Source of the DNA: Microthyrium microscopicum
Lineage: Eukaryota; Ascomycota; Dothideomycetes; Microthyriales; Microthyriaceae
Length of the DNA stretch: 64,000 bases
Reading direction: 5' to 3'
NCBI GenBank assembly: GCA_010405405.1
Contig: MU004242.1
Coordinates: forward strand, 977,769 to 1,041,768
Shown here: positions 10,251 through 20,887 of the stretch, piece by piece
Numbering within the stretch: position 1 is the first letter of the stretch
Layout: the number at the start of each line of letters is the position of its first letter
The notes under the pieces: model-generated
The model's input: the letters and a program-made list of their open reading frames with translations, nothing else
The model's database searches: none
Told to the model about the DNA's origin: nothing
Translations under genes and position numbers: made by a program

Positions 10251-11092
10251 GATGAAATTCGTATCTTGGGTTGGGCTGATGTCACAAGGCTGAGCACAAG
10301 GCTGAAGCGAAGTTGAAGTTATATTCTTCCTTTTTAGAGGGAAGATCGAGACTGGAGCTAAAACGATGCGAACGATCTAGATATCACTTATATATGGCCA
10401 ATTCTCTTTATTGATGATGGAAGTGCTGCCTCTAATTTCTTGAATGGTGAAAGATCTGCGGTGGTAAAAGGGTAATGACGCCTTTAGTGTGTTGCAAGAG
10501 TATGGGCTTTTCAACAATGCGGTCGGCCATCCACAGCCCTCACAATCTTTTAAGGTTTGCAGCACGAATCAGAAGCTTCACTGTCTTTTGATAATGTCAT
10601 GGTGCCGACCCCGCATGAATGATCTCACTACTAGATGGACTAAGATTTCTAGGAGAGGAATTCCTGCTGTGGAACATGATTGTCGTAATATCCATCCTAT
10701 TTGAATGAGGAGTATGAGCTAGCACAACAGGCGATTGGAGCAAAAGTCGCAACAGTAGTTCAATATTTGCAAACGGTCCGAAATAGTTTTTATATCTTTT
10801 CGAAGCCTGTAAAGAAAATGTACCTTCTCATGACATGACCAAAACATTAGGTATGTGAAGAATTCAAGTGTAGTGAAGCGCAACTAGTGTCATTGATATA
10901 CACGTCTTATTCTTTTTCAGCCTGATTGAGAATAATCCGTGTCTAGTATTCAGCACTTTATCCTTTCGACCTTTGCTCTAATCAACAAAACCGCGAGAGT
11001 TGATTCAACGAGCCATAGCTTTCCAGGACAAGCTTGTTGGCCCGTCGTCCGTTAGCAATGTACGGAACAAATTTAAGCGGCAGCGAATACCT
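10251..11092. other. Intergenic, no gene seen
   Basis: 842 bp with the promoter of the carbonic anhydrase gene at one side and the 3' end of the HET gene at the other. The short ORFs of 60-70 codons show no protein-like conservation. Confidence 0.45.
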
Positions 11093-13252
11093 TTATATCA
11101 AAACAACAATTTCTCTATCCCTCAACTGCAGTGCTTCATCCAATGACTCTGCTGCCCAATATTCTGGCGGATTATTTTGCTGATAATAACCATCTTTGGA
11201 ATATGAATACCAAAGACCAACCCTTTCGTAATTACCATTACCTTGACGATATAGAACCAATCCACGAACCTCCGACTCTTGCCGCACAATCGCCAATCCA
11301 AAGAAGAGACCGTTTTGATTCGCTGCCTTGAGTACGGAGTTCAAGTTTAGGTCTGGCTCGACTGTGATTCCTCCACGCTCTTCAAACTCTGCATCGTAGC
11401 CCTTCCTTGTAGGCGTCAATACAAGGGATATTAAAGGTCCTTGGAGCGTAAGCGTGGCAGTTTTGAGTTGGCCAAAAGGATCGTGATCAGACAGCGGCAC
11501 ACAATCTACTGAAAGTACCGAAAAGTACAAAGATGACCCAGGATCGCACATGTAACTGCTGGTACCGCTTCCACAGCTTACCCAAGACCAAGTCGGCGCT
11601 TGTGCATCAACCTTTCTTTTCTCTGGTTTAGATCGATGAGGCATTACCCAAAGAAGGTCGTTATGTAAGTTCTCAATCCAGAGACCAGCAGCGTACGTGG
11701 TTCCATAGTTGCTGGAGAAACGGCGGGCCAGACCAGACATGGCTGGGAAGCGATCCTTTTCGTATGTGAGATTTAGGTCGGAGTATTTCGATATCATTTG
11801 TCTCCAATGACTGAAGTGGCGAGCTTCCGATTGATATTTGGTCCCAAATTCACTGACTGTAGTAACAACGGGCTGAGCGGTGCTTGTAGATGACCACAGC
11901 TTATGCTTGCTGGAGGTGCTATTTGATACTGCGCTGCTCCATATTTGGCTTTTGCTTCCATAATCCCTGCCCAAAGAGGAGTCTTCCAATGTGCAGCAAG
12001 AGCACATTATTTCATGCATGCATTCATAGACCAGTTCCCCATTGCAGAAATGTATGACCCTTGGAGACAACAACATCTCCTGTGCGACCCATCCTCGAGT
12101 CAAAAGAGGAAATCTGTCACTCGTAACTTCGCCAGGATGAGCATGTTTTGGTTGTTCACAGATGAGCAATTTAGCCTTGCCGTTGTTGATCTCCACTTCT
12201 CCAGTCTCGGAAAACAAGCCTACAGTCCCATCCGAGGCTCTAGTGGCGGCGATTGTGATGAACGCGGAGGAGTATATATCAGCCATGCTGCCACTGTGTT
12301 CCAGCCAATCCTCCTCGGAATCTTGAAGGATACATAACGAGTCTATCCAGATGTAACGTATCTTGAGATATCGCAGGAACGTTATTGCTTCTTGAAAGGT
12401 TTTCGGTAGGTCGTTCCATACAATGCCATCCATGTATTGGTGGAGCGATCTGGTCTCAGTGATGAAGGCCTTGGACTTACCCCAGCAATGACTTAAGCAA
12501 GCGTAATCGTCTCGTTCTCCACTGGTTTCCTTGAGCCGGATGGATCCATGATTCGTAATGTCGATAATACGTTTGGGTAGCAGAGACTTCTGCGATGATC
12601 TCGAAGCATCAATCGCACGACATGCGGAGTGTGTCTTAAGGCATTTCTTAAGCCGAGATTGAACCCAATCAGCTGCTGAATCAGAACCCGTGTTCCCGAA
12701 TAATGCTGTAGACTTTGCGCTGCGCAATTGAAACCAGGGAAGTTGTTTGCTGCCGTCTGTTCATCAGATTGTTTAGTAGTAATTCCCTTCTGCTGGAAAG
12801 TCACTCGGCGTACCTTTCAAAATAATATCGTAAGTTCGGCCATTGATCACATTGTCATATTTTGCATCATCACGAATGCCAATATTAATCTTCATTGCGC
12901 TCTTCCTTGCCATGAAGATAGATTTGTCTGATTGGTCTTGGGACTTGAATCTCTGCAAAACTGCGCCAACTGATAGATTTGGTAAGGTTACAGCCACCAA
13001 CGCTACATCGTCGACTTTCTTCAGGCTCTCTGTATCAAGAACTTGTTGTAGAGCTGCTTGTACGAAAGCGCAAATTTCGCAACCTCTGAGTGCCGCTAGA
13101 GATAACTCTACGGGGGTACAACGGAATCGTCCATCATATATACCTGTAGATCCTGACCGAGGAGAGGCTTTGAGTTTTCTGCAATTCGAGCAAACCTTTG
13201 TCGCAGTTTGTTTTGTTTGACTTTTAGCTTGGAAGGGAAGCTTGAGTGGCAT
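11093..13252 (-). CDS. HET-domain (heterokaryon incompatibility) protein
   Basis: Exons 12814-13252 and 11093-12756 are separated by a 57-nt intron (GTACGC donor, CTAAAC branch, ACAG acceptor) and give 700 aa. The HET domain starts near residue 230 with YACLSHCWG. It continues with 'LPKTFQEAITFLRYL', 'YIWIDSLCILQDSEEDW' and 'MADIYSSAFITIAATRA', the canonical order of HET motifs. The N-terminal region has a CSNCRK cysteine pair and a 'CEICAFV' segment, as in many HET proteins, and the C-terminal part is the usual variable half. HET proteins trigger cell death after fusion of incompatible hyphae, but most family members have no tested role. No partner gene such as a NOD-like receptor or SesB/HeLo lies beside it. 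Confidence 0.88.
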
Positions 13253-13685
13253 CGTGAAACCAGATGCCGTAACGAGTTAGCACAATAGAGTCAAAAACAA
13301 TTGATACTGGTTGAAGTGAAGATTATTGGAGACGCCGACTCGATTGATTTTTGTACTTTTTAAAGCACTCGGGAGTCATGTGGTGCTCGGTGCTTCCAGA
13401 CAGCTGAATCGACCACTTGGCAGTGTTGGCACTCATGCAGTGTAGCTGATAGCCAATCTTGTCCAGGTCGTTAACGTCTCATGCCCATCGATTTTCTTGT
13501 ACAGCTCGGCAACTTTCATTATCATTAAGGTACTCTCAATTTTGTGAAAGTAACTCAAATAGGTTACGAAATTTTGACACATCCCCGTCCACCTTGATCA
13601 TAGACTCTCCATTGGCTTCATGATCGTGGCTCGCTTTGATCAAAATGTCATCAGAAACGGTGTGTATGATGCACCTGCCTCATTG
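13253..13685. other. Intergenic, promoter side of the HET gene
   Basis: 433 bp without a supported gene. It should contain the HET gene promoter and the 3' end of the small membrane-protein gene. Confidence 0.4.
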
Positions 13686-14252
13686 TTACTGCGTTGTAAT
13701 TTTATTCTCGTGTAAATGCGTTGCCAGTGGTTTCAGTATCATAGGCATCTCCAGTTCCGGACATTTGTCGATAACACTGCCTTCATAAGAAGTCAAATTT
13801 GTTGTTCGGTCTGGCTTGCGCTTGCCCCAAGACCAGCTCCCACAGCAGCTCGATTTTGCTCCCTCCAGGTCTGTCTGTGTATAGCCACAGCAAGTATGGC
13901 CAGGGTAGTTGAGGAATTTATAAGGTCCGTACATCCAGATTGCCGTAATAGGCCAAAAGAAGGCAAAGAATGCGACTGCAAATCTGGTGAGTAAGCTCCA
14001 GCAGCCATCTTGGTGGAGATGTGGCCATCTTTTCCATGCTATATTCAACCACAGACCAAAGAATATTGGCCAGAATCCGACGTGAATGATTGCATACGTA
14101 GCCAATACACCTATAAGAACCGTATTGGTGTCATCATTGTTTCCATGGTGGGTAGCTGCGGATCCAATGCTTGAGCTGGATGTTGTTTGCGTCAGCGTCG
14201 ATGTTAAGGTGCTTGATTGTTGCGTTGTGTTGATCATGGTGGAGTTGGGCAT
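13686..14252 (-). CDS. Small membrane protein of unknown function
   Basis: An uninterrupted ORF of 188 aa from the ATG at 14252. The N-terminal 40 residues are rich in Ser and Thr. Two hydrophobic segments follow: 'VLIGVLATYAIIHVGFWPIF' near residue 45 and 'FAVAFFAFFWPITAIWMY' near residue 90. A cysteine-rich loop (HTCCGYTQ, SSCCGSW) and a short hydrophilic tail complete it. The layout suggests a two-pass membrane protein. No named family is recognised, although similar short proteins occur widely in Leotiomycetes and Sordariomycetes genomes. The long ORF, real ATG and clear membrane segments support a gene; no intron is needed. Confidence 0.55.
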   Translation of the reverse strand: MPNSTMINTTQQSSTLTSTLTQTTSSSSIGSAATHHGNNDDTNTVLIGVLATYAIIHVGFWPIFFGLWLNIAWKRWPHLHQDGCWSLLTRFAVAFFAFFWPITAIWMYGPYKFLNYPGHTCCGYTQTDLEGAKSSCCGSWSWGKRKPDRTTNLTSYEGSVIDKCPELEMPMILKPLATHLHENKITTQ

Positions 14253-15163
14253 TTCGTCTCGGGTAATAGAGGGTTTATCACGAAAGCCAAGTGGATTGGT
14301 TCTAAGACCATTAGATTTGGGGAGTGAATGTTAATTTGGAGTAACCTTGAGCAGTTCTTGGAGGTTAGTCTTTACCTTAACCTTTTAAGTGCCGAACAAT
14401 TCCTTCGGCCTTCTCAAAGGGGAGGCAGATTTCTCTAGTCTGAATACTTCAGTCATAGTATGCTTCTCTCTGCCACGGATTCCAGCTTGAATGCTTTTTG
14501 GGGGCCATTCAGTCCACCTGCAGCTCCGTACAGACAAACAGTGGCGCAGTTCTCGACTTTTCGCCTTCATATTACAAGGCTTCTGGCAGACAATTCAAGG
14601 TAGTGAGCCTGGAACCTCTACACTATCAAAGCGGCCTCGAATATTGCTGCGGTTGCTATTGGGGCGAGGCTTATTCCAGCCTTTGCATGTTGTGGTAAAT
14701 TCGTGGATAAGGCTGACAGCCTCATTCATGGTATTAAACTAGCATGTTTGGAAAGAAAAGCCACTTTCCTTTCATCTATGGCAAATCGAGTATTGGAAAA
14801 TAGCTGAGATGAGATTGAAGGTATTGCGTGACTTGTCGACTTGGAAAAAGGTCTCGATACTTACTCAATAGTGTGTGCATCTCGTTGTATGACCACACCG
14901 GTGTCATTCTGCGCGAGGATATGATAAAACTGAAAGCTGCCACAGTCGTGATCCGCAAGAAGAAATTGAATACAATGGTCTGTGAGCCATTTTTATTCCT
15001 CTACGGCGTATTTGTATTGCGCAATTCACTATTCAAAGAGAAAAATGCTCTTCATTCCAATGTATGCCTACTACACTTGTGAACACCGAAAGAGGCAGAC
15101 CATGACCCCAATTTCGCCTTGCAGAGGAACAACAGAAAGATACCTACAGGCAAAAGTGGCCAA
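14253..15163. other. Intergenic, no gene seen
   Basis: 911 bp between two minus-strand genes. Several overlapping ORFs of 60-85 codons occur on both strands but none is protein-like. Confidence 0.45.
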
Positions 15164-16115
15164 TTAAGCCTTCTTCTTTAGTATGCCCGAGATCCTAGGC
15201 AAGTAGGAATACGGATCATCAGCAACTTCAATCTCGCCAGGATTTTCCCACTCCCCAGCAGCAAGAATATCTTTCCTGATATCTCTATTCAAGCAACACC
15301 CGACGAACTGGCTGAAAGCAGGATTGAGCGCAGCTATTTCCCACGTCAGTTTTTCTTCAACAACAGCAACACACAGGCTCGACAAGAATAACCAATACTT
15401 ACTTTGCGTTAAAGCCGTGATACTATCCTGATTCTTCACATGCTCCCAAAAGATGAAACTACCACCCGGCTTCAACAATTTATACACCTCCTTCATCACA
15501 CTCTTCACGTCTCCTACTGAGCACAGCACCTGTATACTGGTCACAGTATCCAGACTGCCCTCTGTGACGCCCTCTCGTCTCAAAATATCGCTGTCCTCAA
15601 CACCACATGCCAAGAGCTTATATTTGTGTTCTAGATCAGCTTTTTGGAGCTTTGCGGCAATTTCTTCACTATAGTTGGAATTTGGGTCAACCGCATATAT
15701 GAACTCCACACGGGACTGGTCGTAGCGGTGGATTTGGTTGCCTGGCCCGGGGCCTAATTCGAGGATTTTGCCGTAAGCCTGAGAGACGAGAGACGGGACA
15801 TTGGTGGTATTTTCAAAGGCGATGAAGCCGGCGGCTGTGCTCAATTATTAGAATTCATATGGTGAGACAGAGGAGGGGTAGTTACAAGTGACAATTAGAA
15901 GTTTGGCTAGGGCGGCATCTCGAATACGTTGTGGATGGGCCAGTGATGTAACACCTTCCTCGCGGATTACCTTTTTCAGAGCGGCGTAGTGTACTGGATA
16001 ATAAATCAGTAAACGGATAGATATCGGTCAGTGTACTGGAGATGGAGCTACATTGGATGGATAGCCAGATGAGCTGGAACAATCTGACGAGGCCAGTGAT
16101 ACGTGGACCTGCCAT
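15164..16115 (-). CDS. METTL7-like SAM-dependent methyltransferase, four exons
   Basis: Exons 16052-16115, 15886-15993, 15403-15834 and 15164-15333 give 257 aa. The introns are 58, 51 and 69 nt and all are GT-AG. The protein opens with a hydrophobic segment (ITGLVRLFQLIWLSIQ), then an amphipathic region. The SAM-binding motif ILELGPGPGNQ follows near residue 84, with 'YAVDPN' for the acidic loop and 'LKPGGSFIFWEHV' for the post-motif region. The C-terminal 'ALNPAFSQFVGCCLNRDI' is typical of METTL7/thiol-methyltransferase-like proteins. The third intron is a multiple of three without a stop, so an unspliced reading is also open; family alignment favours splicing. Membrane or lipid-droplet association is likely from the family, and the substrate is unknown. 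Confidence 0.8.
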
Positions 16116-19083
16116 ATTCCTTGACCTTATATTATTTAGTATGAACATGAAAATACAATTTATGGCAATGCAGTAATAACTTACAAAGTCTTATTGGATC
16201 TTATAGAAGAGATTTCAATTTATGCAAAACATAACTTTTCCGTTGTGGAGTATAAGAATCCAAGTTGGTAGAATTCGAAAAGTGTTCGTTTAGTATAATT
16301 AATGCCGATCATATATGCTCTAAGCTAGAGTATATTCGGACCGGCTCCGTTCGTGCTTACAGGCATTATCTCGCCATCAACACCTTTGAGCTTTCAACTC
16401 CAACACGCACAAAAAAATTAGTTGCCTAGTCCAAGTTTTGAGATCCGGTATTTGCTAAATGAAAATGTTAGAAAATGTCAATTACTGACTTTTGCGGGCT
16501 ATGTAAATGACAGCACTACTGGAGCCTCTTAGAATCCGTGGATAAGCAATTTGATATGTTGAAGGAGTTGAGCCTTTTCTTACACAAACTGAGATGTCGA
16601 TTAATAGCTTGAATAAGGCGGCGGAACGATCAATCTCATTGAGAATGATATTACATTAATCGGATAAGAATATGTAAGTTGTATGTTGCTGAGATGATAC
16701 TATATAACTTGCACAACTTCATCCCGAGATCTACTTCATGCAAGTACTTTGAGTAGTGCATCTAGTGAGTGGAATATGACTGCGTTGTCATAGATGGAAG
16801 AACTGAATGCAATGGAGGTAAAAAAATTATTTTGTAGTGACGCGACATGCAGAATCCTACATGGAGAAGCGAGTGCCGCTTTCAAACTCTTAAACGAGCC
16901 GACTTGCAACTGTAGTTATTAGGCAATCAATATCATACCTACACCGCGCATGTACTTGCGCTTTTAACACAAGTTGGTAGAAATTATTCGCATAGTATTC
17001 AGTCCTTATCCAGATCACTGCCAATTATCGCACTCGCCGATATTGCTGTCCGCCTTGCATAGCCAGCTGAGACTGAACCTACAGAGTTGAAGCCCTTACC
17101 ATCGACAGAGAACAAGAGTAACAACACTTGATAGGACAACCACCCAAGTGAAATTACGCATATTCGGAGAATCCAGGAACAAAGCAATATCAAAGGAACC
17201 TCCAAAGCACAAGGAACACTCATCCCAACCTCCAATGCATAAGCACAAAGTTCAGGCCCCTTGCCTCCCCCAGACTCCGATCCCACGTTGTGACTCTTCC
17301 AATCCCCGTCCATAGGACACCAACGAACTCTGCCTGGCCCATCACCAACACCACCCACCAGCATTGATAGCACCATAGAACCACAAACAAAACAATTCCA
17401 TGTCCACACTTTCTTCTTCTTCACCGCTATTTCCCCTGCGTATCCTCAAGGATGTGACGGGACACTGACATCATGCAAGTATCCCCCCTCCACACTTGCA
17501 GACAAACACCCCTCTATCCAGTCTTGTTTTGAACGCGGGCAAGCGGGTCCAAACCCATCACCAGAGCAACAAACAAACCCAACGCGCTCTGCAGGGCCTG
17601 CACAATCTCGCAGTTACTAGTAAGGCTAGCCAATGGCACCGCGTATCGTGCATTCAGAAGCTTTTACCGAGCATCATCGCCAGCTGACGAAGTTAATTTT
17701 GATACAAGCGAGTAGCGATGACCGGTATCAACAAGCGAGTAAACTGTCCGCTACGCAAGACTATTGGTGCGCATTGCATGGCGGGGCGATGTTTCGTATC
17801 GACGGATACATGAAAACAAGAACGTTAAGCGGGGAAGATATGACGGCAGTGGGGACGATGGTGGTATCAATTTTGATGGAAGGGTCAGTGGTGGTGTGCA
17901 TGTTGCATGAAGAAATACGATGGATTGCAGGAATTAAATGTGATCTTTTGTCTGGAGTGTGCAGATGGTGCGGACCGCTTGCATACAAAAAGTGTTCGCG
18001 AGGAAGGGTTCGCCTTGAATCGGGGGCAGACGTGCATTTCACGCGTTGTTTACAAAAAGCTTGACGCGTCTTCCATTTCTTGCAAAGTGTCGGAGAGCTC
18101 TCCGAGCTTTTAAGCTTCATCTTTGTTGAGCCGCAAATGATCAACAAATTCTTTCGCTTGTCTTTGACAATTGCAGACAAAATCTATCGCCCGTTGAATA
18201 TCTTTCTCGGCTGATCAGCGCGTTGAGAAAGAACGCCTTTTGAGCCGCGATGGAGTTGCGCCATGCGAGAAGGAAGCGTCAAAACCTTGACGCTTTTCAG
18301 ACAGCGGGCCTGTTACAGCTCGACTCAACACGCCATGGCATAAGCAAGGGCCATGACCAGAACTAGCCACTGGCTTTCAAGAGCGCCGACAAGTGACTAT
18401 CGCAAGCTAGCTGAACGCCATGTACGTGATCGTGTCTGGTTGTCAGGTGTGCCCCAGTCGGCCTTGCCGTGCCTTTTGTGTGGGGGATATCGAACATGTG
18501 TTGTTGTTTAAACGAAATATTAAAAAAAGCAAAGGCACTTCAGCTTACAAGATACCTATTCTTGGGAATGGGAAAGGCGGTTAGGTAAATGAATTGCAAT
18601 AAAAACCTTTTGACCTGGTTGCGAGTCGAGAGCCTTGCATTGTCTTCTTTGACTTGAGTTGCTTGACCGAGGCGCTTTGAGCAAGCAGCAGCGAGTCGGC
18701 GGCGGGGTTCGGAATGGCGAGCAAATATGAACAGACAGCTTGGTGGACCGAGCAGCATGCTCATCGCTGGCCAAGCAGTGGACAGAAACGGACAGAGCAG
18801 GCTGAGGCTCTCCAGGATGACCCACAGTCCACTGTAGCGTGGCGCATGGGCAGGGCGGAACAAAGAAAGAAAAAAGGCGCCAAGCGGCCAGTCTCTGGGA
18901 GCACGCGAGATGTGGAAAGCTGCTGGATGGATTGCAGGGGCCCGACGGGCCAGTTGCCTTGACGAGGACAAGGAAGAATTTCAATGGATCTCTGGGGCAT
19001 CATAGAAGCCGTTTATGGTTTCTGCTAGGGAGGTGCAGAATGGGCATTTGAACGAATCCATTGGCGAGGGACATGGAGCAAAG
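16116..19083. other. Gene-poor region
   Basis: Nearly 3 kb with no gene I can support. The AT-rich first kilobase gives way to a more GC-rich part after 17 kb. The longer ORFs (16999-17424 and 18540-18984 on minus, 17633-18064 on plus) overlap each other on both strands. The first opens at GTG rather than ATG, and none has recognisable motifs. A non-coding RNA cannot be excluded but nothing shows one. Confidence 0.4.
18274..18295. repeat. Perfect 9-bp inverted repeat (hairpin)
   Basis: AAGCGTCAA at 18274-18282 and its reverse complement at 18287-18295 flank the 4-nt loop AACC. It is followed directly by TTT. It lies far from any called gene, so its role is unclear. Confidence 0.6.
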
Positions 19084-19316
19084 TACCGTAGCTTTCGCAT
19101 CAAATGCAGGTTTGATTAACCGCTTTTGGCAATCCCAAATTTGGGCTTACTACTTAGTAATTTTAGGGGACCCTAGGGGACCCTACCTAGCGCTAACTTT
19201 TGTTCACACATGAAATTAATCCTCTACTTATCATTGGTGAAAGATATTGGTCATCCCAAATTTGGGATTGCCAAAAGCGGTTAATCAAACCTGCATTTGA
19301 TGCGAAAGCTACGGTA
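19084..19316. mobile_element. MITE of Tc1/mariner type (Stowaway-like), 233 bp
   Basis: The first 62 bp (19084-19145) are the exact reverse complement of the last 62 bp (19255-19316). Both ends are TA followed by CCGTAGC inward, consistent with a TA target-site duplication. The inner end of each arm is the self-complementary CCCAAATTTGGG. The 109-bp centre has no coding capacity; it contains a tandem TAGGGGACCC pair at 19164-19183. Such an element would be moved in trans by a Tc1/mariner transposase, which is not encoded in this window. Lack of any mismatch between the arms suggests recent insertion or gene conversion. Confidence 0.9.
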
Positions 19317-20062
19317 GTTCACCAAAACCATGGTTTGTAACAGAGCCTTGCTGGATCGTGATCAGGATGGGTTATAAGATTGGTATTATGGTGATCATAG
19401 TGATCGGGGGCAAGAAATAGATTGGGGAGTGGGCCAGTAGTGTGGACTCTGCAGGTACGGATTGCCGCAAGTGGGATAGAGTCGATAGACACGAGAATGC
19501 GTTGGCCTGGCAAAGCATTGAGCAAGCAAAGCACAGAAGCTTTTCTGGGACCACTACTTGGACGCGCGACTGGAGGAGAGATAACACAAAGGATAAACGT
19601 GCGCGTACTGGCGGAGCAACCAAAGCTTGCTTGCCTTGCCTTGCGTGCCATGCCATGATTTTTGAACACAATGCAAGGTGGAATCGGATAGCGAAGCGGC
19701 TAGAGAATGAAGGTCGGAACTGTTCCGAAGCTTGAGCTTGTCATTGAACAAAGTATTCTCCTGATATTTGGTAATTCGTATATTGAACAATGGAGTGGAG
19801 GTATTCAATATTGAAGATATCTCTTGACCATTGGTGAGGGTTAAGCGCTCAGTGGAATGATGAATTTGGGCTGTTTTTGGTCGAGATCTCCATGGGCGTC
19901 TGGTTCATTCAATGACATTCATCGGCAGGTTTTTGGTCTGAGCAAACCATGTTCCCTTTGTCAGTACTAGTTTGGGCTTAGATTCTAAGAAAACAGCTTT
20001 AAAACTCCAAAATCAAGGTAGAATCTGGGCAAAAAGCGAACAGGGTTGCCGTTGACAACTGG
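19317..20062. other. Intergenic between the MITE and the cdc25 leader
   Basis: No supported gene. Overlapping short ORFs on both strands near 19.4-19.8 kb are shadows. It probably includes the cdc25 promoter. Confidence 0.4.
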
Positions 20063-20887
20063 ATGCACCACGGCGCCTGCTGTGAAGCCTCTCCCGTTCC
20101 CTGCTCAAGGCTTAAGCTGCAGCCGCTCTGGCTCACCATCAATCCACCACCATCTGCTAAAGCTTCTAAAGCTAGCCTTCTCCTCTTCTCTTTCCAGGTT
20201 TCTGTTTCCTACAGATTTCACCTCTACATCCAGAGTGTGAGGAAACAGTAGCCAGGAACGGAGGAGGCCCTTTACATCTCTACCCTACCATCACCTCTCT
20301 ACCTATTTCTCTCTCTTACCCTCCCTCTAGAGAAAGAAGGTTCAGCCTGACCGGGTCTTGCTCAACACCAACCATTGAGCATCGTGCCTTCTACAACTCC
20401 TCCCAGGCTCCTTCCACCTCTATCTCCCCTCCTCCGGCTCCCGGCCACTTCCTACTACTTCTTACCTTCAACTCAATCCATTTGCCTCGTGGCTTTTGGG
20501 TAGCAATTGCTTCAACAGTCCCAGATTCCGCCCCACCCTCTGGTTCTGCAGCAACCGTCACTCCCGCCTACAGCCTCATATCCTTAAAATCCCATCAACT
20601 CTCTCTCCGACTCTACCTTTTCCCACCCATCCGCTCCAATTCTACTCGCCTCAAGGCCTCCTCTATCGAACAGCATATACTCCCAATTTTAAACGGCATT
20701 TGCTTCTCGCATGCTTAGCTTCTACTGAGCTTCTTTCGCCTGTCGATCGTCGCACTCGCTCTCCAGTTCCTGCAATCGTTCCACATTCGCATCGTTGCGT
20801 CTCTCGCCCTACAATTCCAAATTCATTTGCACGTCTATTCGATCAATTGCTGTTACTCCCTAGTGACAGCATTTCACAATTGCTACC
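20063..20887 (+). promoter_or_regulatory. Long pyrimidine-rich presumed 5' leader of cdc25
   Basis: From about 20066 to 20710 the plus strand has no ATG and is strongly C/T-rich. The single ATG before the cdc25 start opens a 5-codon uORF at 20711-20728 (MLSFY, then TGA). ATG depletion over about 640 nt is what a transcribed leader under selection would show. The transcription start is not visible, so part of this may be promoter. Confidence 0.55.

Noticed and set aside
16999-17424. Minus-strand ORF of 141 codons with hydrophobic stretches
   Set aside because: The frame opens at GTG, not ATG, has no recognisable domain, and lies in a gene-poor region with competing ORFs on the other strand.
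17633-18064. Plus-strand ORF of 143 codons
   Set aside because: It is overlapped by an equally long minus-strand ORF, neither has protein-like motifs, and no splice partner was found.
18540-18984. Two overlapping minus-strand ORFs of about 142 codons
   Set aside because: They occupy the same DNA in two frames with compositionally biased translations and no conserved feature; a third ORF runs on the plus strand.
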